From NCBI GenBank assembly GCA_007132865.1, contig SLNU01000031.1:1-36605 (forward strand): a stretch of 36,605 bases of DNA, written 5' to 3'. Of the stretch, positions 17,738 to 24,619 are shown in pieces. The first letter of the stretch is position 1, and every line of letters begins with the position of its first letter. Origin of the DNA: Bacteroidales bacterium. GTDB taxonomy: Bacteria; Bacteroidota; Bacteroidia; Bacteroidales; UBA7960. The notes below the pieces were generated by a model. That model had not been told where the DNA came from, made no database searches, and saw nothing but the letters and a program-made list of their open reading frames with translations. Position numbers and translations under genes: made by a program.

Positions 17738-19369
17738 ATGTCTTTGATCCTTATTGTTTCCCTGTTGTTGGCTTCCTCCTGTGGAGGCCGGCTTGGGGAT
17801 ATGGAGGGGAAAACGGTGTTCCGTTACAATGAAGCCGGCAACATTACCTCCCTTGATCCGCTTTATGCCCGCAATCAGGCGAATATCTGGGCCGTTTCAC
17901 AATTATTCAGCAGCCTTGTGGAACTGGACGAAGACCTGGCGATCCGACCATCCATTGCTGAGCGGTGGGAGATATCCGGGGACGGGCGGACTTACTCTTT
18001 CACGCTGCGAGGGGATGTGTTCTTTCACGACAATGAATGCTTCCCCGGGGGGGAGGGAAGGAAAGTGGTGGCCGGGGATTTTGTGTACAGCCTTTCCCGC
18101 CTGACAGACCCTGCCCTCAACGCTCCGGGTGCATGGGTGATGAACCAGGTCGCAAGCCTGGAAGATGGCCGCCCGGACATCCATGCACCAAATGATTCCA
18201 CACTGGTCATCCACCTGCAGCAGGCATTCCCCCCTTTCCTCGGATTGTTGAGCATGCAGTATTGTGCTGCCGTTCCGAAAGAAGCGGTGGAATATTATGG
18301 TACAGATTTCCGCAGGAATCCGGTCGGGGCCGGTCCATTCCGATTCCAATACTGGAAAGAAGGGGTGAAGCTGGTTTTCAGGAAAAACAACCGGTATTTT
18401 GAGTTTGAGGATGGAGAGCGCCTGCCGCACTTGGATGCAGTGGCCATCAGCTTCATCATTGACCGGCAGACGGCTTTCCTTGAGTTCGTCAAGGGAGAAT
18501 TGGACTTCCTTTCCGGGGTGGATGCCAGTTATAAGGACGAACTGCTGACCCCTGCCGGAGAGCTGCAGCCCAAATACCGGGAACGCTTTCAAAAGATCTC
18601 CATGCCATTTTTGAACACGGAGTATCTTGGCATCCTGGTAAGGGAGGATGGGCTGCCGGCTGACTGGCCATTGCGGGAGGCGAAGCTGCGCCAGGCCATC
18701 AACTTTGGCTTTGACAGGGAAAAAATGCTCCGTTTTCTGCGTAACAATATCGGCACCCCTGCACATGCAGGCTTTGTACCTGTCGGGATGCCCGGCTTTA
18801 CTGAAAACACCGGCGGTTTTGGTTTTGATCCGGAAAGGGCAAGGCAGCTGCTGGTGGAGGCAGGATATCCCGGAGGCAGCGGACTGCCTGCCATCACACT
18901 TCTGACCAACCAGGCCTATCAGGATATTGCACAGTATATACAGTTTGAATTGTCACGTATTGGGATGCAAGTAGGCATCGATGTAATGCCGCCTGCCACG
19001 CTAAGGGAGATGATGGCCAAAGGGGAGGCCCGATTTTTCCGTGCTTCCTGGATTGCCGATTATCCGGATGCCGAAAATTACCTGGCCCTGTTCTACAGTC
19101 AGAACAAGTCCCCGGCCGGACCCAATTATACCCACTTTTCCCACCCGGAATACGACCGCCTGTATGAGCAGTCTCTCAGCATTACAAACGACAGCCTGCG
19201 GTTTGACATTTACCGGCGCCTGGACAGCATGTTGATCCAGCATGCCCCGGTCGTGCCCCTGTTCTATGACCAATCGGTCAGGTTCGTGCCCCATACGGTG
19301 CAGCACCTGGGGAACAACCCGTTGAACCATCTGGATCTGAGAAGGGTCAGGGTTTCTGCCGGGGAGTAA
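17738..19369 (+). CDS. ABC transporter substrate-binding lipoprotein, family 5 (DppA/OppA-like)
   Basis: This periplasmic binding protein belongs to the peptide/nickel family (SBP_bac_5). It has a lipobox LLLASSC, then FRYNEAGNITSLDPLYARNQANIW, ERWEISGDGRTYSFTLRGDVFFHD, GAGPFRFQYWKEGVKLVFRKNNRYF and the late DYPDAENYLALFY. The 543-aa length fits the family. It binds oligopeptides or similar ligands for an ABC importer, but no permease or ATPase gene is adjacent. The start is uncertain: ATG 17738 gives a 14-residue signal without basic residues, whereas ATG 17659 or 17624 would add basic residues plus a repeat-encoded stretch (AFAWAC-like). It is convergent with the PhnP-like gene. Confidence 0.9.
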   Translation: MSLILIVSLLLASSCGGRLGDMEGKTVFRYNEAGNITSLDPLYARNQANIWAVSQLFSSLVELDEDLAIRPSIAERWEISGDGRTYSFTLRGDVFFHDNECFPGGEGRKVVAGDFVYSLSRLTDPALNAPGAWVMNQVASLEDGRPDIHAPNDSTLVIHLQQAFPPFLGLLSMQYCAAVPKEAVEYYGTDFRRNPVGAGPFRFQYWKEGVKLVFRKNNRYFEFEDGERLPHLDAVAISFIIDRQTAFLEFVKGELDFLSGVDASYKDELLTPAGELQPKYRERFQKISMPFLNTEYLGILVREDGLPADWPLREAKLRQAINFGFDREKMLRFLRNNIGTPAHAGFVPVGMPGFTENTGGFGFDPERARQLLVEAGYPGGSGLPAITLLTNQAYQDIAQYIQFELSRIGMQVGIDVMPPATLREMMAKGEARFFRASWIADYPDAENYLALFYSQNKSPAGPNYTHFSHPEYDRLYEQSLSITNDSLRFDIYRRLDSMLIQHAPVVPLFYDQSVRFVPHTVQHLGNNPLNHLDLRRVRVSAGE

Positions 19370-19387
19370 GGAGGCGGGCTACCTCAG

Positions 19388-19459
19388 GAGGCATACCAGT
19401 CACACCAGGTCGTGGGCCATCCAGAGGCGTACTAGCCACACCAGGTAACGGACCAGCCT
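19388..19459. repeat. 36-base imperfect direct repeat between convergent stops
   Basis: Two copies (19388-19423, 19424-19459) share GAGGC, TAC, AG, CACACCAGGT, GG and CCA at matching positions and differ at roughly nine sites. Together they nearly fill the 92 bases between the solute-binding protein stop (19369) and the stop of the minus-strand hydrolase (19462). A partial earlier GGAGGC copy precedes them. Confidence 0.6.
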
Positions 19460-19461
19460 GG

Positions 19462-20226
19462 TCAGTCCACACGGATCCGGAGCCCGTCATAAGCCAAAAA
19501 AATACCTTCAGGCAAGTCTTTCTGAATGGACTGGTGAAGCCCCATCTGGTGGCTGATGTGGGTCAGGTAGGCTTTTTCGGGTTTGAGGTATTGAAGCAGC
19601 TCCACTGCCTCGCTGAGGTTGAAGTGGGAATGGTGTTTTTCCTTGCGGAGGGCATTCAGTATAATCAACTTGGATCCCTTCATTTTTTCTATTTCTCCGG
19701 ACTCGATCATGCTGGCATCTGTCAGGTAGGAGAAGTCCCCCGTGCGAAAACCCACCACCGGCATTTTCTGATGCATGGCTTCGATCGGGACAAAGTGAAA
19801 GTCGCCGACCTGAAATGGCTCTTCTGAGAGTTGATGCAGGTTGATATCGGGAGAACCCGGGTATTTGTCATCCCCAAACGCATAAGGGAACTCCCTCTGA
19901 ATGGATTCCTGCACCCCGGACCTGGCATAAATGTCCATATGCTTTTTCTGCACCCAATTAAAAGCCCTCACATCATCGAGTCCGCCAGTATGGTCCTTGT
20001 GCCCGTGGGTGATCAGCACGGCATCCAGCCGCCGTACATTGTGGGCAATCATCTGCTGCCTGAAATCCGGTCCGGCATCAATGACCACTTGGGTGGTCTT
20101 GCTGCTTAACATGGCGGATGTGCGCAATCTTTTGTCGTACGGGTCTTCGCTCATGCAGACTTCGCAACGGCAAGCGATGACCGGTACCCCTTGCGATGTG
20201 CCCGTACCAAGTATCGTGACCTCCAT
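19462..20226 (-). CDS. PhnP-like metallo-beta-lactamase-fold hydrolase
   Basis: This MBL-fold metal-dependent hydrolase resembles PhnP phosphodiesterases and is common in Bacteroidota genomes. It starts MEVTILGTGTSQGVP and has an ACRCEVC cysteine cluster like the structural zinc site of PhnP. THGHKDHTGG (metal ligands, about 73-82) and YLTDAS follow, then a late THISHQMG. It is about 254 aa. ATG 20226 is preferred over an in-frame TTG seven codons earlier, because GTGTSQG sits at the usual distance and the earlier region overlaps a promoter motif. No phn genes are nearby, so a cyclic-phosphate or nucleotide phosphodiesterase role is a family-level guess. Confidence 0.88.
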   Translation of the reverse strand: MEVTILGTGTSQGVPVIACRCEVCMSEDPYDKRLRTSAMLSSKTTQVVIDAGPDFRQQMIAHNVRRLDAVLITHGHKDHTGGLDDVRAFNWVQKKHMDIYARSGVQESIQREFPYAFGDDKYPGSPDINLHQLSEEPFQVGDFHFVPIEAMHQKMPVVGFRTGDFSYLTDASMIESGEIEKMKGSKLIILNALRKEKHHSHFNLSEAVELLQYLKPEKAYLTHISHQMGLHQSIQKDLPEGIFLAYDGLRIRVD

Positions 20227-20244
20227 ATTCCTCAGGGCTTTTAA

Positions 20245-20252
20245 CAAAGATA
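20245..20252 (-). promoter_or_regulatory. -7 element for the PhnP-like gene (TATCTTTG)
   Basis: The minus strand reads TATCTTTG, 18 bases upstream of the preferred ATG. It is divergent from a matching element at 20271-20278. The 18 bases between the two motifs are AT-rich, so each promoter's upstream region overlaps the other. Confidence 0.42.
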
Positions 20253-20270
20253 TGAATTTAAAGTTTTAAT

Positions 20271-20278
20271 TACCTTTG
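20271..20278 (+). promoter_or_regulatory. -7 element for the flavin reductase-dapA operon (TACCTTTG)
   Basis: TACCTTTG lies 56 bases before the flavin reductase ATG. It would drive the flavin reductase, DUF6913, dapA and peptidase genes, which have gaps of 24, -8 and 28 bases. No TTG at -33 is obvious; the expected position falls inside the opposing promoter's -7 element. Confidence 0.42.
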
Positions 20279-20334
20279 TTGTCCGGCGACAGACTGCGCC
20301 GGGAAATTGGATTGAACCAAATGCGATTATATTT

Positions 20335-20847
20335 ATGGAAGACTTGTTTCATTCCATTCAGCCCGAAGAGGTGCAGGACAATTTGTTCAAGCTGATTGGG
20401 ACCGACTGGATGCTGATTTGTGCCGGCAAGCCCGGACATTACAATATGATGACCGCCAGCTGGGGATGTGCCGGTGTATTATGGAAAAAACCCGTGGCAG
20501 TGGTATTTGTCAGGCCCCAGCGCCATACCTTCCTGTTTATTGAGGAAAACCCCAGGTTTACATTGAATTTTTTCGGGGAAGAACACCGGGAAACCCTGAA
20601 CCTTTGCGGCACCAGGTCAGGTAGGGATATTGACAAGATGAACATCCCAGGCTTAAAAGCTGTGGAAACACCGTCGGAAGGTCTTGTGTTCGCGCAGGCC
20701 CGCCTGGCGCTGGAATGCAGAAAAATATACTACGACGACATCAAGCCGGAGTTCTTTATGTCGTTCGATCAGGAGAAGATATACCCACAAAAGGATTACC
20801 ATCGTTTTTTCATCGGTGAGATAAACAAGGTCTGGAAAAGAAAATAA
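20335..20847 (+). CDS. Flavin reductase-like FMN-binding split-barrel protein
   Basis: This 170-aa protein has the FMN-binding split-barrel fold of the flavin reductase-like family. NMMTASWGCAGVLWKKPVAVVFVRPQRHT is the conserved flavin-contacting region, and ENPRFTLNFF, LNLCGTRSGRD and KIYYDDIKPEFF follow. Family members reduce FMN/FAD with NAD(P)H or bind flavin for another enzyme. The substrate is not predictable. It is the first gene of a probable operon with DUF6913 and dapA; no metabolic link among the three is evident from sequence. Confidence 0.88.
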   Translation: MEDLFHSIQPEEVQDNLFKLIGTDWMLICAGKPGHYNMMTASWGCAGVLWKKPVAVVFVRPQRHTFLFIEENPRFTLNFFGEEHRETLNLCGTRSGRDIDKMNIPGLKAVETPSEGLVFAQARLALECRKIYYDDIKPEFFMSFDQEKIYPQKDYHRFFIGEINKVWKRK

Positions 20848-20871
20848 CCAAGGTTTCAAGATTCAACGACA

Positions 20872-21432
20872 GTGAGTGTGCTAAAGTGGATCAGGGAAAA
20901 GATGCGCAGCTACTTCTTCAGGGTGGAGGTGAGCAAGCGCAGACGGGACAAGACGGTAATGGGATTGGATGAATCCCGTGTGGTCGGGATCATTTTTGAT
21001 GCCAGCGAATCGGCCGACTACAGCCACGTTGTTTCCCTGGTCTCCAGCTTGCGTGAAAGCGGAAAAAAGGTCAGGGGAATGGGATTTATCCGACAAAAAC
21101 AAAAACCGGCATTTATATTTGACCAGATCCACTTCTCTTTTTGCCAGGCCAGGGATTTTTCCTGGAACCTGAAACTCAAAACCCCGGCTTTGGTGGAGTT
21201 TACCGAGACGGAGATGGATTTGTTGCTGGATCTTTCACCATCCGGCTTGTTTTTTCCAAAATACCTGGCAGCCATGACCAATGCAAGGTACAAGGTGGGA
21301 AATTATCACCCCGACCAGGTGGAGATCTACGATATGATGATACAGGAAAAAGAACCATTTGACCTGAAGGAGTTCATCGACCATTGTTTGCAATATTTGA
21401 AAATCATTAAAAAGCCCGTATCTCATGCATGA
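20872..21432 (+). CDS. DUF6913 family protein
   Basis: This 186-aa protein of unknown function corresponds to the small family (DUF6913) typically encoded just upstream of dapA in Bacteroidota. It has a basic N-terminus (KRRRDK), VVGIIFDASE, VRGMGFIRQKQKP, LKTPALVEF and NARYKVGNY. No signal peptide or membrane segment is visible. The start must be GTG: 20872 is used here, and GTG 20878 (VLKWIREKM) is also reasonable; ATG 20902 would trim a conserved-looking basic helix. It overlaps dapA by eight bases, implying translational coupling, and I infer a link with DAP or cell-wall synthesis from that arrangement only. Confidence 0.8.
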   Translation: MSVLKWIREKMRSYFFRVEVSKRRRDKTVMGLDESRVVGIIFDASESADYSHVVSLVSSLRESGKKVRGMGFIRQKQKPAFIFDQIHFSFCQARDFSWNLKLKTPALVEFTETEMDLLLDLSPSGLFFPKYLAAMTNARYKVGNYHPDQVEIYDMMIQEKEPFDLKEFIDHCLQYLKIIKKPVSHA

Positions 21433-22330
21433 AAAACTTAGGGGAACCGGGACCGCCATTGTCACCCCATTTCATAAAGAAGGCAACATCGACTTTAAGT
21501 CATTCGAGGGACTGATTGAATACCAGATCAGCAATAAGATTGATTACCTTGTGTTCATGGGTACCACAGGAGAGGCCGTCACACTCAACAAGGATGAGCG
21601 CCGCGCCGTGATAAACCTGGCCGTGGAGATTGTAGACAACAGGGTGCCTGTGGTGGTGGGGATAGGGGGCAGCAACACCCAGGAGATTGAGAATACCATC
21701 AGGGAGACCCCCTTTGACGGGATCGATGCCGTTTTGTCCGTCAGCCCCTATTACAACAAGCCCCAGCAAAAAGGAATCTTTTACCATTACAAGGCCATTG
21801 CCTCGCTTTGTCCCGTGCCGGTCATCATATACAATGTCCCGGGGCGGACCGGCTCCAATATTGCTTCCGAGACCACCCTCCGGATCGCTCACGAACTCAG
21901 CAACGTGATCGGCATCAAGGAAGCCTCTCACGACCTGGCGCAGTGTGCCCGAATCATCAAGGACAGACCGGAAGGCTTCCTGGTGATTTCCGGAAATGAT
22001 GACATCGCCCTGCCGTTCATGGCGCTGGGCGGGGATGGCGTAATCTCGGTAATCGCCAATGCCTATCCGCGGGAGTTTTCACAAATGGTGCGTTATTGCC
22101 TGGTGGATGAGTTTGAAAAGGCACGGGGTATCCACAACCAGCTGCTGGATATCATTGAAGCCATTTACGCCGATGGCAGCCCGTCTGGTGTGAAGTCGGT
22201 GTTGGCCATGAAGGGCCTCTGCCAGAATGCATTGCGGCTGCCTCTGGTAAAGATAAACAAAGCCCTCAGCAACCAGATCTCAAACCTGCTGGCTGAAATG
22301 AAACCTGGAAAATATTCTTCCCGCATCTGA
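21425..22330 (+). CDS. dapA: 4-hydroxy-tetrahydrodipicolinate synthase DapA
   Basis: DapA condenses pyruvate with aspartate semialdehyde, the first committed step to diaminopimelate and lysine. The 301-aa TIM barrel has GTTGE (Thr47/Thr48), IIYNVPGRTG (Tyr136, Arg141) and the Schiff-base lysine in IGIKEAS (Lys165). All active-site residues are present. ATG 21425 overlaps the DUF6913 end by eight bases. Its DAP product feeds peptidoglycan, matching the mpl recycling ligase farther along the window. Feedback inhibition by lysine cannot be judged from sequence alone. Confidence 0.97.
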   Translation: MHEKLRGTGTAIVTPFHKEGNIDFKSFEGLIEYQISNKIDYLVFMGTTGEAVTLNKDERRAVINLAVEIVDNRVPVVVGIGGSNTQEIENTIRETPFDGIDAVLSVSPYYNKPQQKGIFYHYKAIASLCPVPVIIYNVPGRTGSNIASETTLRIAHELSNVIGIKEASHDLAQCARIIKDRPEGFLVISGNDDIALPFMALGGDGVISVIANAYPREFSQMVRYCLVDEFEKARGIHNQLLDIIEAIYADGSPSGVKSVLAMKGLCQNALRLPLVKINKALSNQISNLLAEMKPGKYSSRI

Positions 22331-22358
22331 TTGCGCGGCAGCGCAAGACCTTTTTGCC

Positions 22359-24449
22359 ATGCTAGCGAAAAAAAGCCTGATCCTACTGTTCCTTCTGCCG
22401 CTGGCACCGCTTTATGGCAGTGCTCCTGACAGCCTGGTGCAGCAGAGGCTCCTGGATAGGGGGGAGGTTTATATTTCTTTTGAAAGGCCTGATTCAGAAA
22501 TCCTTGCACATATCCTGGCCGGTGTTTCACTGGATAAAATGGATGGAGACTCTGTCCATGTTTATGCGAACCGCCGGGGCTATGACTGGTTTCTGGAAAG
22601 CGGACTGCCATTCCGATTGCTGGATCCGCCCGGTAAGGTGGATTTTGACCTGCGAATGAAGGGTCCGGAAGTGCTGAAGTCAGGAGAGCTGCCACAGGAG
22701 TGGAATTTCTATCCGACCTATGAGGGCTACCTGCAGATCATGGAAGATTTTGAAAAGGCGTACCCGGATCTGTGCCAGTTGGTTAGTATCGGGAAGTCTG
22801 TCATGGGCAGGGAATTGATGTTTGCGCGCATTTCCGCTCCGGACAATGATGGCAAGCTGGTGCCCCGTTTTATGTATACCTCCACCATACACGGGGATGA
22901 AACGGCAGGCTTTGTTCTTTCCCTTCGCCTGATCCATCACCTGCTTGAACAGTATGGCAAGGATGAACGCATTACCAGGCTGCTTGAGGAGGCCGAGATC
23001 TGGATCAGCCCAAACGAGAATCCCGATGGCACCTATCGGAATGACAACAGCACCGTTTACGGGGCTACCCGCGGCAATATAAACGGAGTGGATCTGAACC
23101 GCAACTATCCCAATCCGGTGCGGGACCCCTTTGATGAGATGCAGAAAGAGACTTCCGTGATGATCCAGTTCGTGGATACGATGGACTTTGTCATGTCGGC
23201 CAATATGCACGGAGGCATCGAACTGGTGAACTACCCGTTTGACAGCTGGATTTCCTCCCAGAACAGGCATGCCGACCACCACTGGTGGCAGTTTGTGCTG
23301 CAGGAATATGTCGATACCGTTCACCAATATTCCCCACCTGGCTATATGACCGGACGGGGAACGGGACTGACCCACGGGGGTGATTGGTATGTGGTTTATG
23401 GAAGCCGCCAGGATTATTTGAACTACTATCTCAGCTGCCGGGAATTCACATTGGAGCTGAGCAACCAGAAGATCCCCAACCCATCCCAGCTTCCCGTGCT
23501 TTGGGAAAATAATTACCGTTCCCTGATCAATTACATATGGCAGTCAACATACGGCCTTTCAGGTTTGGTCAGTGATGCCGTCAGCGAAGAGCCCCTGCCG
23601 GCTATGCTGCGGCTCCCGGGCCATGACAAGGACAATTCAGAGGTGCAGACCAGGCCAGTCAGTGGCTTTTTTCAGCGACCACTTCTGGAAGGGCAGTACG
23701 ACTTGCTGGTAAGCGCAGCAGGATACCCGGATGTGCTATACGCAGACTTGCAGGTGTGGAACCATGAGACCCTATGGCTGGACATTCAAATGGGAAGGCT
23801 TTCCTTTGACCCGCTGGCCCTGGATTTTGAACCAGTCCAGGTGAACGGCAGTTCACAGCTAGCCCTGATTGTTAGCAATCCCGGCAATGAAGGCGTCGAG
23901 GTCAGTCTGGATGGGATTGGTGGCGATGCCGGCTTTTCCATTGGCGTCCCGGCAAAGTCTGGCTTCCCGGCAAAGTCTGGCTTCACGGCCAAGTCGTTAA
24001 ACTTTTTTCTTGCACCCGGTGAATCCCGGTCGGTGCCAATTTTGTTCAGCCCCACGGGTATTGGGGATTACGAGGCTGTGTTGCAGATCGGTTCAGATCC
24101 CGGTGACGGATCGAAAATACTGATTCCCTTGCTGGGGATGGGCATACAGTCTACTTCAGTGGATCCGGAACCCCAGCTTTCCGGCAGGCCCCTGCTTTTT
24201 CCGAATCCCTTCCATGACCAGGCCATGCTGCGCATTGATCTTCCATCGCCCGGGAAGGTCCGGGCCGAACTTTTTGATTTGCAGGGACGGCTGGTACAAA
24301 CTTTATTTGTCGGACAATTGGATGCAGGAATGCAGGAGGTGGCAATGCTTTCAGGAAGTGCAGGTCTGGTTCCCGGCCTCTACATTTTACGGGTAACCAC
24401 TCCGCAGGCCGCCTACCATTTGAATGTGGTGAGGATCGCATCAGATTGA
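22359..24449 (+). CDS. Secreted M14 zinc carboxypeptidase with T9SS sorting domain
   Basis: This is an exported M14-family metallocarboxypeptidase. A signal peptide (about 1-22, LLFLLPLAPLYGSA) is followed by a propeptide-like segment, then the catalytic domain (about 115-390). Zinc ligands are His178 and Glu181 (STIHGDE) and His284 (ANMHGG). Substrate contacts include NRN (247-249), and the general base is Glu366 (TLELSNQ). A CarboxypepD_reg-like domain, a DUF1573/choice-of-anchor-type beta domain (LDFEPVQVNGSSQLALIVSN) and a C-terminal type IX sorting domain (PNPFHDQAMLRI ... GLYILRV) follow. The architecture implies secretion to the cell surface or medium to trim peptides. Within the beta domain, PAKSGF is tandemly repeated by an 18-base unit. 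It is the last gene of the dapA operon, 28 bases after dapA. Confidence 0.94.
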   Translation: MLAKKSLILLFLLPLAPLYGSAPDSLVQQRLLDRGEVYISFERPDSEILAHILAGVSLDKMDGDSVHVYANRRGYDWFLESGLPFRLLDPPGKVDFDLRMKGPEVLKSGELPQEWNFYPTYEGYLQIMEDFEKAYPDLCQLVSIGKSVMGRELMFARISAPDNDGKLVPRFMYTSTIHGDETAGFVLSLRLIHHLLEQYGKDERITRLLEEAEIWISPNENPDGTYRNDNSTVYGATRGNINGVDLNRNYPNPVRDPFDEMQKETSVMIQFVDTMDFVMSANMHGGIELVNYPFDSWISSQNRHADHHWWQFVLQEYVDTVHQYSPPGYMTGRGTGLTHGGDWYVVYGSRQDYLNYYLSCREFTLELSNQKIPNPSQLPVLWENNYRSLINYIWQSTYGLSGLVSDAVSEEPLPAMLRLPGHDKDNSEVQTRPVSGFFQRPLLEGQYDLLVSAAGYPDVLYADLQVWNHETLWLDIQMGRLSFDPLALDFEPVQVNGSSQLALIVSNPGNEGVEVSLDGIGGDAGFSIGVPAKSGFPAKSGFTAKSLNFFLAPGESRSVPILFSPTGIGDYEAVLQIGSDPGDGSKILIPLLGMGIQSTSVDPEPQLSGRPLLFPNPFHDQAMLRIDLPSPGKVRAELFDLQGRLVQTLFVGQLDAGMQEVAMLSGSAGLVPGLYILRVTTPQAAYHLNVVRIASD
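23948..24000 (+). repeat. 18-base in-frame tandem repeat inside the peptidase gene
   Basis: Copies at 23948-23965 and 23966-23983 are identical, and a degenerate third follows (23984-24000). They encode repeated PAKSGF between two beta-strands of the anchor domain. The unit length keeps the frame, so copy number could vary without breaking the protein. Confidence 0.8.
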
Positions 24450-24505
24450 TTTGATCCCTGGCCAGCGTAGTTTGATCCCCACCAGCCCAATTTGATCCCC
24501 AACTC
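24450..24505. repeat. 20-21-base tandem repeat starting directly after the peptidase stop
   Basis: Units starting TTTGATCCC lie at 24450-24470 (21 bases), 24471-24490 (20 bases) and 24491-24505 (partial). The first base of the repeat is the base after the TGA stop (24447-24449). No hairpin terminator is seen before the next gene. Confidence 0.7.
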
Positions 24506-24545
24506 TAAAAAAATCATAAAATTCAGGCATTTTATCTGATGCACG

Positions 24546-24562
24546 TTAAACGATGCGTTTAA
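24546..24562. promoter_or_regulatory. Perfect palindrome TTAAACG-ATG-CGTTTAA upstream of the beta-barrel gene
   Basis: A seven-base inverted repeat with a three-base centre lies about 58 bases before the beta-barrel protein start. This is the size of a dimeric regulator's operator. It runs straight into AAGGAGGT (24561-24568), a perfect anti-Shine-Dalgarno match that is too far from the ATG at 24620 to serve it. No short ORF of note follows. The regulator is unknown. Confidence 0.45.
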
Positions 24563-24619
24563 GGAGGTATCTAAGGGTTATACTCAGCTGAAATTATCAA
24601 TTTTCTAATTCCATCCTTG

